From contig JARWMV010000018.1 of NCBI GenBank assembly GCA_030998015.1, positions 1-64,000 of the forward strand: a stretch of DNA of 64,000 nucleotides. The letters are read 5' to 3'. Below, piece after piece: positions 21,245 to 32,944 of the stretch. Source of the stretch: Ceratorhiza oryzae-sativae. Lineage: Eukaryota; Basidiomycota; Agaricomycetes; Cantharellales; Ceratobasidiaceae. The position numbers were made by a program, and so were the translations under genes. Position 1 is the first letter of the stretch. Each line of letters begins with the position of its first letter. Below the pieces are notes generated by a model. It was given only the letters and a program-made list of their open reading frames with translations, had not been told where the DNA came from and searched no databases.

Positions 21245-22075
21245 ATGTCGGATGGTCGCGCCGTCTATGTCTGCCAATCGGCTGCACTACCGTACACCGG
21301 CTGTCGGTCGTTGATGCCGCCTAGCCCCGGCGTTCAGCGCATCTCAGTGTCGCAACAGCAACGTTTAACGTTGACCTGGGTGCGTATTGTTCTCGTGCTC
21401 CTGAAACACAATGCTCGTTCGGCTGATGTTGATTTTCTCCATCTTAGGCTTGATCACAACTGGCCTCACCCATGGTGGAAAACGTGTCACGATGCTCGTG
21501 CCCTGGCCGGCATCGCTGAACGGATGCTTCTGCCCGGTGAGTGAATTGAACACTCATGGTCAGGCGGGTGATGTTGTGGCTGAACTTTATTCAGGTACCC
21601 CACTGTACATCATTGTGCCTGGAGCGATTGTCTGTTTCGGTCATATTGATCAGCTTCTCACGGTAAGATATTCACCCTCGCCACACAGCATTGAGTCGAC
21701 ACTTCCTTTGTTCGCTCAAAATACTAACTGTCCATCCCATCTATAGTTTGACATCAACCGGGCCGAACATTTGGCCACAACAAGGCAACTTTATTCAGTA
21801 CGTGCTGGGTTTCATTTCCTCCAAAACGGTACGTCGCACGCAATGGGTGCTGGCTGGATGGTTGACCGTTGGCGTTACAGGCCAACATTTCCGGTGCGAG
21901 GATGGGTGTTCCTTGCTTGGAGCCGAGTAGGGGTATTGGGCTATCTTGGACCCCCGTTATTCCGGTGCGACCCACACATGCGTTTGCGTTTGCAGTTGCG
22001 CTTGCACTTGCACTTGCGCTCGCGCTCGCACTTGTATTTGTGCTCGCTCGTCTCCGTCTTCATCCCTCGCCTTAA
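21245..22075 (+). CDS. Predicted small single-pass membrane protein, unknown family
   Basis: A forward multi-exon gene model is supported by intron signals and by the amino-acid pattern rather than by homology. Exon 1 starts MSDGRAVYVCQSAALPYTGC (21245). Later pieces read VVAELYSGTPLYIIVPGA and FGHIDQLLT, then FDINRAEHLATTRQLYS after an intron with donor GTAAGA and acceptor CTATAG (21664-21746). After a further possible intron (donor GTACGT, about 21831-21882) the frame ends ARMGVPCLEPSRG and a hydrophobic Ala/Leu/Val run followed by LARLRL, a likely C-terminal membrane anchor, with stop at 22075. The anchor is encoded by a degenerate hexamer repeat (about 21975-22050). Exon borders in 21370-21600 are ambiguous. 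It lies between the Plavaka and DUF6532 genes inside the 11.5-kb block. Confidence 0.35.
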
Positions 22076-22675
22076 ATTTCTAAGTCAGTGCCAGATTTTC
22101 TTCCCATATGCATACTAACGATCATGCTTATAGATATTGTGATTGTATGTAATACGAATCTTGGCAAATGGTACCAACAATTAATGACTCTTTTTTAAAA
22201 GATTACATGCGTGTATTCTGTGCTCTACACACCGAGACAGCCGAGTCGTTTACATTGAAGGTATTGTTCAGTCTCGTTGTGCAGTACGCGAATCACAGTC
22301 TTGTCCTCTCCACAGGAAAAACGTCTTCTCCGTTCGTCCGCCGACTCTTGCCTCGGGGTGGTTAGCGCAAATTCTGTCGGAAAGGGATAGTCAGCGTTTG
22401 TCGGGACTCGAAAGAAACACGTTTAACAGCCCCAGCACACTCACCGGCCAATTGGTGAGAAATAGAACTAACCGCGCGCAAGATTATTGACCAAACCAAA
22501 ATTATAGGTCAAAAGAGTTCTCCGGCATCGGGTGCGGCCCGTACACCTGCGCTAGGCCAGCCCCCAGAGCTCCCATGGACAACTCTTGACCTTCGCACTC
22601 GCAAAGTCCCCGTCTCAAGTGCTCTGCCCCAATACTTAAGCACACGGCTGCCCGTCCATCTCCCCCATCCCCCAC

Positions 22676-25600
22676 ATGCCCAGTTTCCAGCTCAGCGATA
22701 TCCGCACTCGTACCTCTGACTATAAATCCATTGCTCGTCCCTCTCTCCATTTGGCTATCACGGATTCTGAACCCGAGCCGACGACTGCCTTGGTGAGTTT
22801 TAACTTCTACACAGCTGTCTATGACTAATGTATTCCGTCTTGTAGGGCATCGTCCCCGGCCAAGCCCCGTTCGCCAACTACGAATCGGCCGCGGAGCCAA
22901 TCTCAGAGCCCGATAACTCGACTTGCCGCTACTCTCAACGTACTCACGTCCGCACCCCAAAGGCCAGTCAGCACAGTATGGTCTATTTCTCACTTTATCC
23001 TGTATTCTTTTCGAGTCTGACATATTCTTTCAGATCAAGAAACCACTGCCCAGAAGGCCAAATTCAAGGCTCACCGAAGAAGGAACTCGACCGCCACGAT
23101 CGCCTCCGAAGGACAGACCGATATCAACTATGTTTCTGACTCCACTCGAGGTCCACCGGGTGATGGGATCGATGAGGTACTTAGTGGACCGGGTAAGTTA
23201 TCTATAATCCACAATACCGTCGCCGTCTAACTCTATATTTTAGCTCACACCCAAGCCGGAGATGGGGGACAGGGTATTCCAATTGTTCCTCGAGCAAGTC
23301 TGCACTCGGATGGTAATGTATTTTATATCACAGCACAGAAATTAGACACTAATGATTAGTTTAGTGCTGCCGCATGCATCAGCATCAGGCGTATCTCAGG
23401 TTCATGATCACCTTGTCTCGGATCCGGGCGTGGGGACTTACGAGGGAGGCGGCGAATCTGTGGGATCAGCAAGGGTATCCGGAGTGAGCGGCAACCATTC
23501 GGGAGACGGGGGACGCGTTGCTGAGGGCGGGGAGAACTCTAGTTTCTGGGCTTTCACGGTCGACCACGAACGGCTCGAACGCGACATCCAGCGCCTCCAG
23601 AACTCTGACCACGACACCGTCAGCCAACTGCCCCCTGAACACTCCTCCTCCCTCATCCGAGAGCTCGCCGCTGAACGCGAAGAACTCATCGGACGACAGT
23701 CCCATCAAGCTCGAACCGAGCGAGACTCAGCCCAGCCCAGCCCCCCGTCCCCGCCCGCTTCGTCGCAGCCAGCGCATCATCAGCCAGCGCATCATCAGCC
23801 AGCGCCTTCTCAGCCAACGCCTGCCCAACAAACTCCCTCCCAAGAAGCTCCGCCGCACCAATCGTCGCAGCCAACCCTGTTGCGATGGCGGGAAGTTGTC
23901 AAAAAATACAGGCGCTCTACGATTCAAGCGGGTCATATACAACCTCCGCGGAGTCGTAAGGCTGAGGCATGATCATCTATTTCCTATTCATCCCTTAGTT
24001 TTGGCTAACTCATTTGTCTAGGCACAACCCGTTGTGAACACAATCACTGTAGGCGGTGGACACCACCTTGATAAGCCCCGTTTGAGTTTGAATCGTAAGT
24101 ATTTTTTATAGTTGCATAGAGTCGATACTGACTGCCTCTCAGGGCCTGGACCTCACCATAACAACTCCCACATCGACGATACCAACACCGAGACCGAATC
24201 CGAGACCGAACTTGAAGAACTGCCTCCTAAACTCAACTTCCGGCGCATTCAGAACCCACCTCACCCCTCCAATTCGCCTTCACCACTTCCCAGCGCTCAC
24301 GCGCCAATCGATCCCAGCCTCCACAGCACACTCGAATTTCCCGCCAACCCCCATGCCAAATCTCTAGGGAGTACCCAACAATCAACTCAACCCCTGATAA
24401 CCAGCGCACAGCGTGCCCCGCAACCACTGTTTCGTCAATCGTCGTCAACAATCGCTTCTCAACCCCGGTCTGCCACCAGCTCAATCTCACTTGGTCAGCC
24501 CGTCTACTCCCACAAGTCCTCTCGGCGCGACAAGCCGTCCCGACCCCCGCCCCTCGCTTCCAATCCCGGCATTGCTTCGGCTAACATTGGTGAGTCTTGC
24601 ATGGCGTCCGGCTCTTGCCTCCTGGCTTAACCTCGGTCTTCAGCAAATATCCCGCGTCCTCAGGGTACTGCCGGACAGGAGTCCAGCCGTTCACATCGCA
24701 CTGCGAGGAAGCAGGCCGTCTCTCGACAGATGGCTCTTGATCGTTTGCCTCCTTCGATGCGCCATTCGACAGAATTCGCCCGCACCCGACGTGATCAGCG
24801 CGAAGCGTCCAGCTCTACCAATGCCCAACCTAACCTCCCTGCACAACCTGATCTGATGGAAGACGACGAGGAAGAACGTGCGGAGCGGGCGGCTTATGCT
24901 AGAGGCGAAGAGCCGGTATGTATATTTACTTTCACCTGCCAGTTGTACGCTCTGATACTATTTACAGAGACGCGTACGCAAAAAAAAAGCCTTCGGCCCG
25001 GATATTCACGGGAACGAACGCCAGGTTTTAACGCACGCAAAGCTGCATCTCTATGCGTACTCGATCGTGGAAGGACCGTTCCAGACACGAGGTGTCGTCC
25101 AGTACTGGGCCAATCCGGTTTGGGATCTCTCCTGGAAAGAAGAGTTTCCGGAGCTGCGAATTGAGCCACCCAGTTACGAGTCGATTCAACTTGTATGTAA
25201 TATATCATTCAACACGCTTGGTTGACGACTAACAAGATTACATAGATGATTAATTGCCAACCGACTTACCGGGGCCAGGTCAAAGATGCGATGCGTTCCC
25301 TCACGCAGCACCTCTTCGGTTTCATAAAACCTGCGACCACCCCCGAGGCGATTGAGCATAACATTCAACTTTGCAAGGAGCTCTCGCCGAACGGCTTTCA
25401 TCATATTGTGAGTTTTTGACACGCTCTCTCAGTGTAGTTAATTAATGACTAATTGTACTTAGTCTTGGGATCCTCTCGAGGGTCCCTATGAGGGCGAAGC
25501 CATTTATCAGGCCATCGCTGTCGCCCTCTTCCGTACTCCGACTTCCGTAGGGGTTGCATTCCCGGGCTACTTCAAGACGTTCCCATTCACCGGCGTGGCG

Positions 25601-26083
25601 TACTCAGCTGCTAATGTAAGTAGAAAGCACCCTTTGAGTGATTTTATCTTTAACTGACCCCTAATCTTAGATGCAACACACGATCGAAGAGTTCTCGACC
25701 GGCCACTTCGTGCCCCGCGATCTCAACGCGACCGAGATGCTCGGCAAATTCGTCGCTCATTTACGAGGCCTGAAGACGGCTTCTCGTAAGGCCAAGAAGC
25801 GTTTTGCGGGACATCAACTGAAGTGGTATCAGTATGGATAGTGAGTCGGCTTTTTGTTTATTTATTCACTCTATGCTGAATACTTATATACAGTGATTAC
25901 TCGGGAGCCATGCGGCTCGATGACCTGTTTACGCAACCGGTAATCACTGCTGACAATGTTCGTCCCGACACGCCAACCGGCGAGAACGACTACCTGCCTG
26001 AGACCGAGGGTGAAGACGATGACTCAGAAGCCGACGAAAACGGTCGATATAGCAAGCGTGTGAAGGGCAAAGGCCGCGCATAA
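22676..26083 (+). CDS. DUF6532 domain protein
   Basis: A long, intron-rich forward gene starts at an ATG (22676, MPSFQLSDIRTRTSDYKS) and ends at TAA 26081-26083 after a basic tail (SKRVKGKGRA). The first two thirds are Ser/Pro/Gln-rich and of low complexity, including a repeated AHHQPAHHQ unit (about 23770-23830). The C-terminal part (about 24970-25845) has the DUF6532 pattern: HGNERQVLTHAKLHLYAYS, FQTRGVVQYWANPVWDLSW, QPTYRGQVKDAMRSLTQHLF, EGEAIYQAIAVALF, GYFKTFPFTGVAYSAAN and QHTIEEFSTGHFVP, split by several introns of about 50-60 nt. The function of this basidiomycete-expanded family is unknown to me. The exon junction near 23900-24020 does not resolve to a clean frame, so a lesion or a missed splice site is possible there. 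Confidence 0.75.
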
Positions 26084-26770
26084 ACCTGTCGCTGGGGGTG
26101 GTATTTTTTGTTTTGGTGCTTTTGATTCGTGCTTCTGCAATGTCTGCATCTGCTTATATTACTGAACCGGCCGTGAGCAAGACTCACTGCCATCACTGAA
26201 CCGGTGCGAACAAGATTCGTCACTAATCTATGTTCTTGGCATTTATCCTTTAGTCTTTCTTTCTCAGCATTGTCTGTTCCGGCTGTCTATCCTCTCATAT
26301 CCTCCCGTTTTACTTGTCTCGTACGATATGCAGTATCCCTAACCGTGCCGAGTATGATGTAGTCTTATCTTGTCACTTCACTTTCCATACCTTTGTCAAG
26401 TTGGGCTTTTTTTTGGCTTTAGTTTTTGGGTCGTATATTGGTTTGGTTTTGTTAGCTCGATAATTCTCTCTTGTGCTGACCGAATGCCTATACTCGGGTG
26501 TTCTGTTATTTTTGGTGTTCTCCTTGCCGTACGCTTTGGCTCATCCATGTTTGACTTGAATTAAATGAATCAATTGAATGAACAACTGTTGTCTACGCGC
26601 GACGTATGAGTCCGAGCATCCCAGAAGCACAATTTACACAGCGCCATTTTTGTCCCTCCTCAGCACGTTGAGCTCACGATTTGCGTGCGCCGTCAACGGT
26701 CTATGCTGATCTGCAACACTATTGAGTCCTGGTAAGTATGGTAGGTAAAATTTTGGTATAAAATGTAAAG
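26084..26770. other. No gene recognised; 3' flank of the DUF6532 gene
   Basis: T-rich sequence, probably including the 3' UTR of the upstream gene. Only short frames occur. It ends where the second GAGCGCTCG-type array begins. Confidence 0.5.
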
Positions 26771-26771
26771 C

Positions 26772-27085
26772 ACTCACGGGTTTCGCACTCGCAAGTGCTC
26801 GTGTGCGGCGTGAACATGAGCGCTCGGGAGTCCCAAACTCACGATCACTCCTAAGTGCTCGTGGAAGCTACGATAACGAGCGCGCTGTAGCGCTCATTAG
26901 CCCCGTGCTCGTGGGTGCTCGCGGGTGCTCGTGGGTGCTCGTGGGTGATGTGCACGTGAGCGCTCAGGTGCCTGGCGATCACTCACGAGCATCGGCGGAT
27001 CTCGCGAGTGCAAGCTATATGGGGGGATGGCTCGTCGCGCTCGTCGTCTCACGTGCGCTCGTGACTGCTCATGAACTCCGGCGGA
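26772..27085. repeat. Array of GAGCGCTCG / GTGCTCGTGGGT words, right
   Basis: About 310 bp are packed with AGCGCTC, CACTCGCAAGTGCTCGTG and a perfect run of GTGCTCGTGG-type units near 26908-26945. It resembles the left array at 17182-17412. Together they sit 9.4 kb apart around the second Plavaka transposase. Confidence 0.65.
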
Positions 27086-27156
27086 TTTCGCAGTGTACGG
27101 TTCTCCGCAACTGTCTGTTTCTTTTCTAGTGCCAATTCACTCAATTTTTTTACACT

Positions 27157-28179
27157 ATGGTGGCCGCTATATCACCCTCAAAGCATGCCAATATAATCTT
27201 CTTGAAGCAGAAGGGTCTGACTGACTGTGCAGTGGCAAATCGGCTGGGTGGGGTACATGACACTGCCATTGGTTGAATCTGGTCAAGCTATCTTAGAGGC
27301 AACGATATCTTCACACCAAAGAAAAGCACTGGTTGTCCACCCAAACTAGATGAATCTGAGGGTTGTTGGGCTGCGTTGCTGATGTCTTGTGGCATTGTCA
27401 AGACTGCGGCTGACCTTAAACATGACTTTTTCCCCAATGTGAGCACTGATATGCTCCAACGGTGGTTGCATGAGCATGGTTTTCATGTCTATCGTCGACA
27501 CAGGGTTCCATTCCTTAACTGCAAGAAGCGTTGGAGGCAGCTGCGCTGGGGGTGGTTGCATTTGACATGGGACAAGGTAGACTGGTCCAAGGTCCGTTTT
27601 TTGGACAAGTCAAAGTTCCCTGTTTTTGGAGTTGGAGGGCCAGATATCTACTATAAGAAGGTTGGTGACCCAGTGAAACCAGAGCATATGAAACAGGTTG
27701 TCAAACATGGTGGAGGACATGTTATGGTTTGGGGGTATATTACACCAGATGGTGTTGGCCGATTGCACCTTATAGATGGCACACTCACGGCAATCAAATA
27801 CACTGAAATACTTTCCAATGAATTCTTTCACCCCCTCCTTAAATCCTGCACTCGTCCATCTTCAATAATATTCCAGCAAGACAATGATCCAAAACACACT
27901 GCTCGAGTGACCAAAAAGTGGCTCCTTGATCGTCGGCTCCGGGTCCTTCCCTGGCCATCGAACAGCCCAGATATGAACCCAATCAAGCATGTTTGGTCTT
28001 ATCTTGACGCTGCTGTTCGCGCTGAACAGCCCCAGCCAACAAATCGTCAGGAACTCTGGGAGGCTCTGGAGCGGCAATGGTACAGGATTCCCTCTTGGTA
28101 TATCCATGGTCTTTACAAATCAATGCCTCGCCGTATTGCAGCACTAGTAAAAGCGAAAGGTGGGCACACTAAGTACTAA
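27157..28179 (+). pseudogene. Tc1/mariner-type transposase, inactivated
   Basis: A single-exon Tc1-like transposase of about 340 codons runs from ATG 27157 to TAA 28177-28179. The N-terminal helix-turn-helix region (GLTDCAVANRLGG) is followed by an in-frame TGA at 27274-27276. The DDE_3 core is otherwise continuous: FLDKSKF (first Asp), FQQDNDPKHTA (second Asp) and NSPDMNPIKHVWSYL. In active Tc1 relatives the last motif reads NPIEHVW, so the third catalytic acid is Lys here. With a nonsense codon and a lost catalytic Glu this copy cannot be active. It lies between the right word array and the right 212-bp repeat. I could not define its own terminal repeats. Confidence 0.85.
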
Positions 28180-28241
28180 GTGGCTTGTTCAAGTGTGAGT
28201 ACCTTCATCTATTTTTTCTGGATGTTAAGACGGCTTGCTTA

Positions 28242-28453
28242 CATCACGCAAAATGATTGCAGCAAATCCAGCTTTGTTTCCTTTTTTTCTCGCCATCCCA
28301 CTTATCGATTTCGCTCGTTGTTTTTGCACTACGCGTCTATTGTATCACTCTTTTGAATCGCATGAATGTATCTACATGAAATCTAGTAACTGTCTCCAGA
28401 GTCGAGAATGATCGAATTTTTGTCACGTGCTGCAATCATTTTGCTGTGCAGTG
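28242..28453 (-). repeat. 212-bp inverted repeat, right copy
   Basis: This is the reverse complement of 16937-17148 with very few differences and equal length, flanked by TA on both sides (28240-28241 and 28454-28455). Similarity extends a few bases past the inner border (TAAGCA). It ends about 150 bp before the ATG of the sterol glucosyltransferase gene. Confidence 0.85.
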
Positions 28454-28601
28454 TAGATCCTGGTCCGCAGTCTGATGCATGTCCTTATTTCAACCTCCTG
28501 CTCCGGAAACTTTCATTGCAGCAAACTTTCCCCTCTCGCTATTCTCTGCTTGACGCCAATTTATCAACCCTTACACAGCGATTATCGTTGCGAACGAGCG
28601 A

Positions 28602-31600
28602 ATGCGTTTGTCGACTCCACCGGCTTCATCTCAAACATGTTCCCCTCGGTCTCAGTCATTCGCTTTACGTGGTACTCCACATGATGATTTGGTGCTTGCT
28701 GGGCCTTCAAAAAACGTTGATAACATACGGCTTGGCGGACAGCCTCTTGGACGCTCATCTACCGGAGATATCCAACCCCTTGCTTATCCCCCTCGGGATG
28801 CATCGACTGGCTCCGAAACCTCAAGCAGAATAGGTGAGCGACTTCGCTCGACAATACAAACTTAGCCGAAACACATGCCACGCAGACAAAACATCGCCCA
28901 TAGTGACCGATTACGTCAAGGTTTCACTTGCCGACGCAGACGCGAAATTCCAAACCGATGGCCGTCTGCAAATTTCTTTCGATGAGAGATTTACTCGGAA
29001 GCTTCCAGACTCATATTGCGAGCCTGTGTCGGAACCGTCAATCGACGTGACTGGCTTTAGGGATGCACCAAAGATGAGCGTGAACATTATGATCGTTGGC
29101 AGCCGGGGTGAGTTCTTTCGATTTTATCTCATTTATAAAAACTGAGAAAAAAAAAAGGTGATGTTCAACCATATCTTGCACTTGGTCAAAAGCTTCAGCA
29201 GTATGGTCATACTGTTCGCTTGTCTACCCATGAAACGTTTCGCCAGTTGGTCAAGGACGCTGGTCTTCGGTTCTTTAGCATCGGAGGCGACCCACACGAA
29301 TTGATGAGCTACATGGTCCGAAATCCAGGTCTCATTCCGGGATTCGAAAGCTTGAAAAATGGTGACATTGGGAAGAAACAGAAGATGGTGGGAGAGGTAA
29401 GCGCTTTGTGCCGTTACTATCTCATTGTGTGACGAGACCGATAATGATGACAGATACTGGAGGGATGCTATCAATCGTGTTTTGCACCTGACGCTGAGCA
29501 AGACGGTGGATCCTTGTTTTCTGCAGACGCGATTATATCAAACCCGCCCACATTCGCTCACATACATTGCGCTGAAGCGCTTGGGATTCCATTATTACTA
29601 TCCTTCAGTAAGCCCTCGGTCGCGATCTAAACGCAAATGCTAATGGTATGTTTAAATCAGCGATGCCTTGGTGCGCAACCGCCGCGTTTCCCCATCCACT
29701 TGTAAACGTCAAGCACAGCCCGAAAGACGAGCCCAAGCTGGTCAATTATTATTCATATGGTCTAGTCGATATTATGACTTGGCAAGGGTACGTTATGACG
29801 TAATGCTGCTCTTGAGATTTGACTCATGGTATAATATAGACTCGGTCACACGATTAACAGATTTCGGTTGAAGCGTCTTGGACTATCATACCTCAATACG
29901 CAGTCGGCCATAGGGATCATTGAACGGTGTGCGGTCCCGTGGACTTACTGTTTATCGCCTGCGCTAGTACCCAAACCTTCGGACTGGATGGATAATATTG
30001 GTATGTCACACTTCGAGAGCGCCAGAGCGGATGCTGATGAAAGCGCGAGCAGATGTTGTTGGATTTTACTTCTTGGACTTGGCCAAGGGATACACTCCTC
30101 CGAAAAATTTGCAAGAATTTTTGGACGCTGGAGAACCTCCTATCTACATTGGGTTCGTTCCACTGCTTCTGTGCTAAATATATCACTCACCCCTGGTGTA
30201 GCTTCGGCTCGATTGTACTAGAAAATCCGCAGGAAATCACGAGTAGGCCATTTTTGTATTTTCCGCTCGTCTCCCCCTCAAGCCCATGCATATAGAATCG
30301 GTGCTTGCGGCAATTTCGCTCTGTGGTGTGCGGGCGCTCGTATCTCCCGGATGGGGTGGCCTCGACAAAGACATGATCGAGTCAGCAGGGCCGAACGTAT
30401 TTGCGCTCGGAAATGTGCCCCATGATTGGCTCTTTGAGCGAGTTAGTGCTGTGTGCCATCATGGTGGAGCCGGTAAGCATATAGTCAATGGTCGATTGGA
30501 TTTCATAGGCTCACGCACACACACAGGGACCACAGCCATAGGGCTCAAGTGCGGGAAACCAACCATCATCGTGCCTTTCTTTGGAGACCAGGTATGTAAA
30601 TCGTCCTGTCAGAAGCATTTTCCCGTTCGAACATTGCTCCAAGCCATGGTGGGCGGCCCAAATCGCTCGTCGTGGTGCGGGTCCACCCCCGATTTATCCA
30701 AAACAGTTGACGGCCGAGTCGCTTGCAACTGCTATTCGCATTGCGCTTTCACCACAAGCAAGAGAGGCTGCGTTGGCTGTTAGCCAATCGATTGAACAAG
30801 AGGTGCGTCCGCAATGCTTGGAACCTTCAAGTCGGTTTGATGATGATGGGGTTTCGTAGGACGGAACGAGGAACGGTGTCGAGTCGTTTCATCGGCATTT
30901 GCCTCTGTTGAACATGCGGTAGGTGTGCTTCTGTTTCTGTACGAAGCAAGATGATAATTTTACGTTTGTTGGGTACCAGGTGTGACCTTGATCATTCGAG
31001 GGTGGCGGTATGGTATTCAGAAGCGTTGAAACTTCGGCTCAGCGCATTTGCCGCTCAAGTACTGGCTGAGCCGAGCGCGGAGCTTGATCTGAACAAACTC
31101 CGGCTCCACCGTACGTGTTCCAGGATGCCCCTTTTTGACCATTACGTGACTCAATAATATGCTTCAGGTTCGCGCGAGTACGATACTCATATGTATGCTA
31201 CGGATCCAGTTACTGGGGCGGTCTCTACTTCTCTCAGGACCATGAACGATATTACTCGAGGAATCGTTAACATCCCATCGGCAAGGCCAGACAAGGCTTT
31301 GGCTGATATCGTTGGAGGTTCTGTTCTAGGTCGGTCCAGTCGGGTTTGATGGTATTCACGGCTCATGGTATTCCTCTTGCAGGGAGCCAAGCGATTATTC
31401 AAGGTTTGACCGAAGGCATGCTTAATACCCCCAAATTGTATGGTGGCCAGGTTCGGGAGATAGGAAAGGTCAAGGGTGTGGGGTCTGGCTTTGTGGAAGG
31501 TGGAAAGGTACTCTGGTTTGGTTTGACATCGGGACCTTGCTTAGCGTACTCATGCGCCAATGTAGGCATTTGCGTTTGGCTTCTTGGACGGGTGTGCAGA

Positions 31601-32024
31601 TGTAGTAAGGGAGCCGACGAGGAGGTACAAGAAGAGTGTGAGTCGGCCGTATGAATCTACTTACTTTATATATTGAAGCTTGCAAAGGGTGTTCTCGGTG
31701 GAGTGGCTGGTGCGGCTATCGGAGGTAAATCTCTTCAGGCCATTGTTCTTATGGGTTGTCCCTGATATGCTGAAATTCCTAGTCACAAATTTGTGTTTCA
31801 AGCCCCTGGCAGGGACGATGGCGGCCTTTTCGCATCCACTTCAAGGTACGGTTAAAGAAGTCCGGGAGTTGTTTCATAAAAAGACCAGCACACAACGGCA
31901 CGGGACTCGTTATCAGCAGGGGGTGGTTGAGGTGCAGAGATCCTCGCAGGCAGAGCGAGATGCGGTGATCAGGGCATTTGAAGTGTATAAGTTTGAGAGA
32001 GACGCTAAGAAGAAAGCAATCTGA
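28602..32024 (+). CDS. Sterol 3-beta-glucosyltransferase (GT1, UGT80/ATG26-like)
   Basis: This enzyme transfers glucose from UDP-glucose to the 3-hydroxyl of ergosterol-type sterols at membranes. The gene has about a dozen exons with standard GT-AG borders that I could follow from ATG 28602 ([10 protein letters not shown]). The Glyco_transf_28 N-domain opens with [20 protein letters not shown] across an intron (29108-29157), followed by [15 protein letters not shown]. The C-domain carries the donor-binding motif: [28 protein letters not shown], interrupted by an intron at 30473-30528. After [15 protein letters not shown] a C-terminal region of unknown role follows, ending [19 protein letters not shown] and stop 32022-32024. 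The N-terminal PH-GRAM part of yeast ATG26 is absent. The small exons between about 31500 and 31840 are less certain. The promoter region abuts the transposon block that ends at 28455. Confidence 0.88.
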
Positions 32025-32649
32025 GATGAGAGACGGGAACGGGTTGGGGGATTGGAACTTTCTCCATGGATCGAATGTTGAAATCAAATATCTACTATAT
32101 TTGCGTATAAAAGCGAAGAGTATAAGAGTGTGATAAAATAGTGGGAGCGAGTGAGGCGACGGGCCGAGGAGGCTCGGAGACCCGCTATTTATCCTCTACA
32201 AATCGCTCCGAGTCATGATTGGCAATGCGCATATATTGCGCAGATACGCTTGACTCGTTTACTGACTCATTTCTCTAGCACTTTCTACTATATAAAAGAA
32301 CTTTCTACATCGATGAATGTGTTTGGAGTGTGATCTTATATGGCTAGGGGATATATCTACTGGACTGGATAGATGAACCTCGTGTGATTTGTTTCGCGAG
32401 AGGTGATGCGTGTGATGGCACCGATGCAGCAGATATGCAACCAGTCTGCCAGCTCCACGTGAGTGAATATCCACAACTTCGTGGTTCAGGGGGTTCCTTT
32501 TTAAACTGCGCGACCCTCAAGAATAGTCATTCTTGGGTGCCGTGGGAATTGGCACGGGGGTCTGAGGAACCCAATCGGGGGGCCGGCACTGCCACTGATC
32601 AACCAACGTCATTAATACCTTGCCGCCGCTCCTTGAGGACGATCATTTC
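32025..32649. other. No gene recognised
   Basis: 3' flank of the glucosyltransferase gene and low-information sequence. It ends at the target duplication (ATTTC, 32645-32649) of the next solo LTR. Confidence 0.5.
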
Positions 32650-32944
32650 TGTTGAATTTACAATCATATGCATGTATGTATGCGCATATTTTTTTCTGTT
32701 TTGTATCCCCCCTCTCTGATATCATGCGCAAGTTCGTGGGAACCCCCTTTCTTCTTCCTTAGTTCTCTACCTTCGTAGTTGAGCTAAGGTATCGTATTTT
32801 CTTTCTTTTCTCATGTATTCTATTCACACTGTACTCTGTAGTACGATTTGTATCTTAGGTACAGTATATACACCAGTTCTCTACCTTCGTAGTTGAGCTA
32901 AGTACGATTTGTATCTTAGCCACGAATTACCTCCCTGCGTGAGA
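32650..32944 (+). mobile_element. Solo LTR, second family (295 bp)
   Basis: It begins TGTTGAATTTACAATCAT and ends CTCCCTGCGTGAGA. ATTTC flanks both sides (32645-32649 and 32945-32949), a 5-bp target duplication. It contains two copies of TTCTCTACCTTCGTAGTTGA (about 32763 and 32877) and keeps its CpG sites. The copy interrupted at 56922-60541 ends in TGACA, so one end base has mutated here. Confidence 0.9.

Noticed and set aside
26772..27085. CRISPR-like or telomere-like repeat array
   Set aside because: Units are variable, overlapping and without regular spacers, and this is a eukaryote; subterminal transposon repeats fit better.
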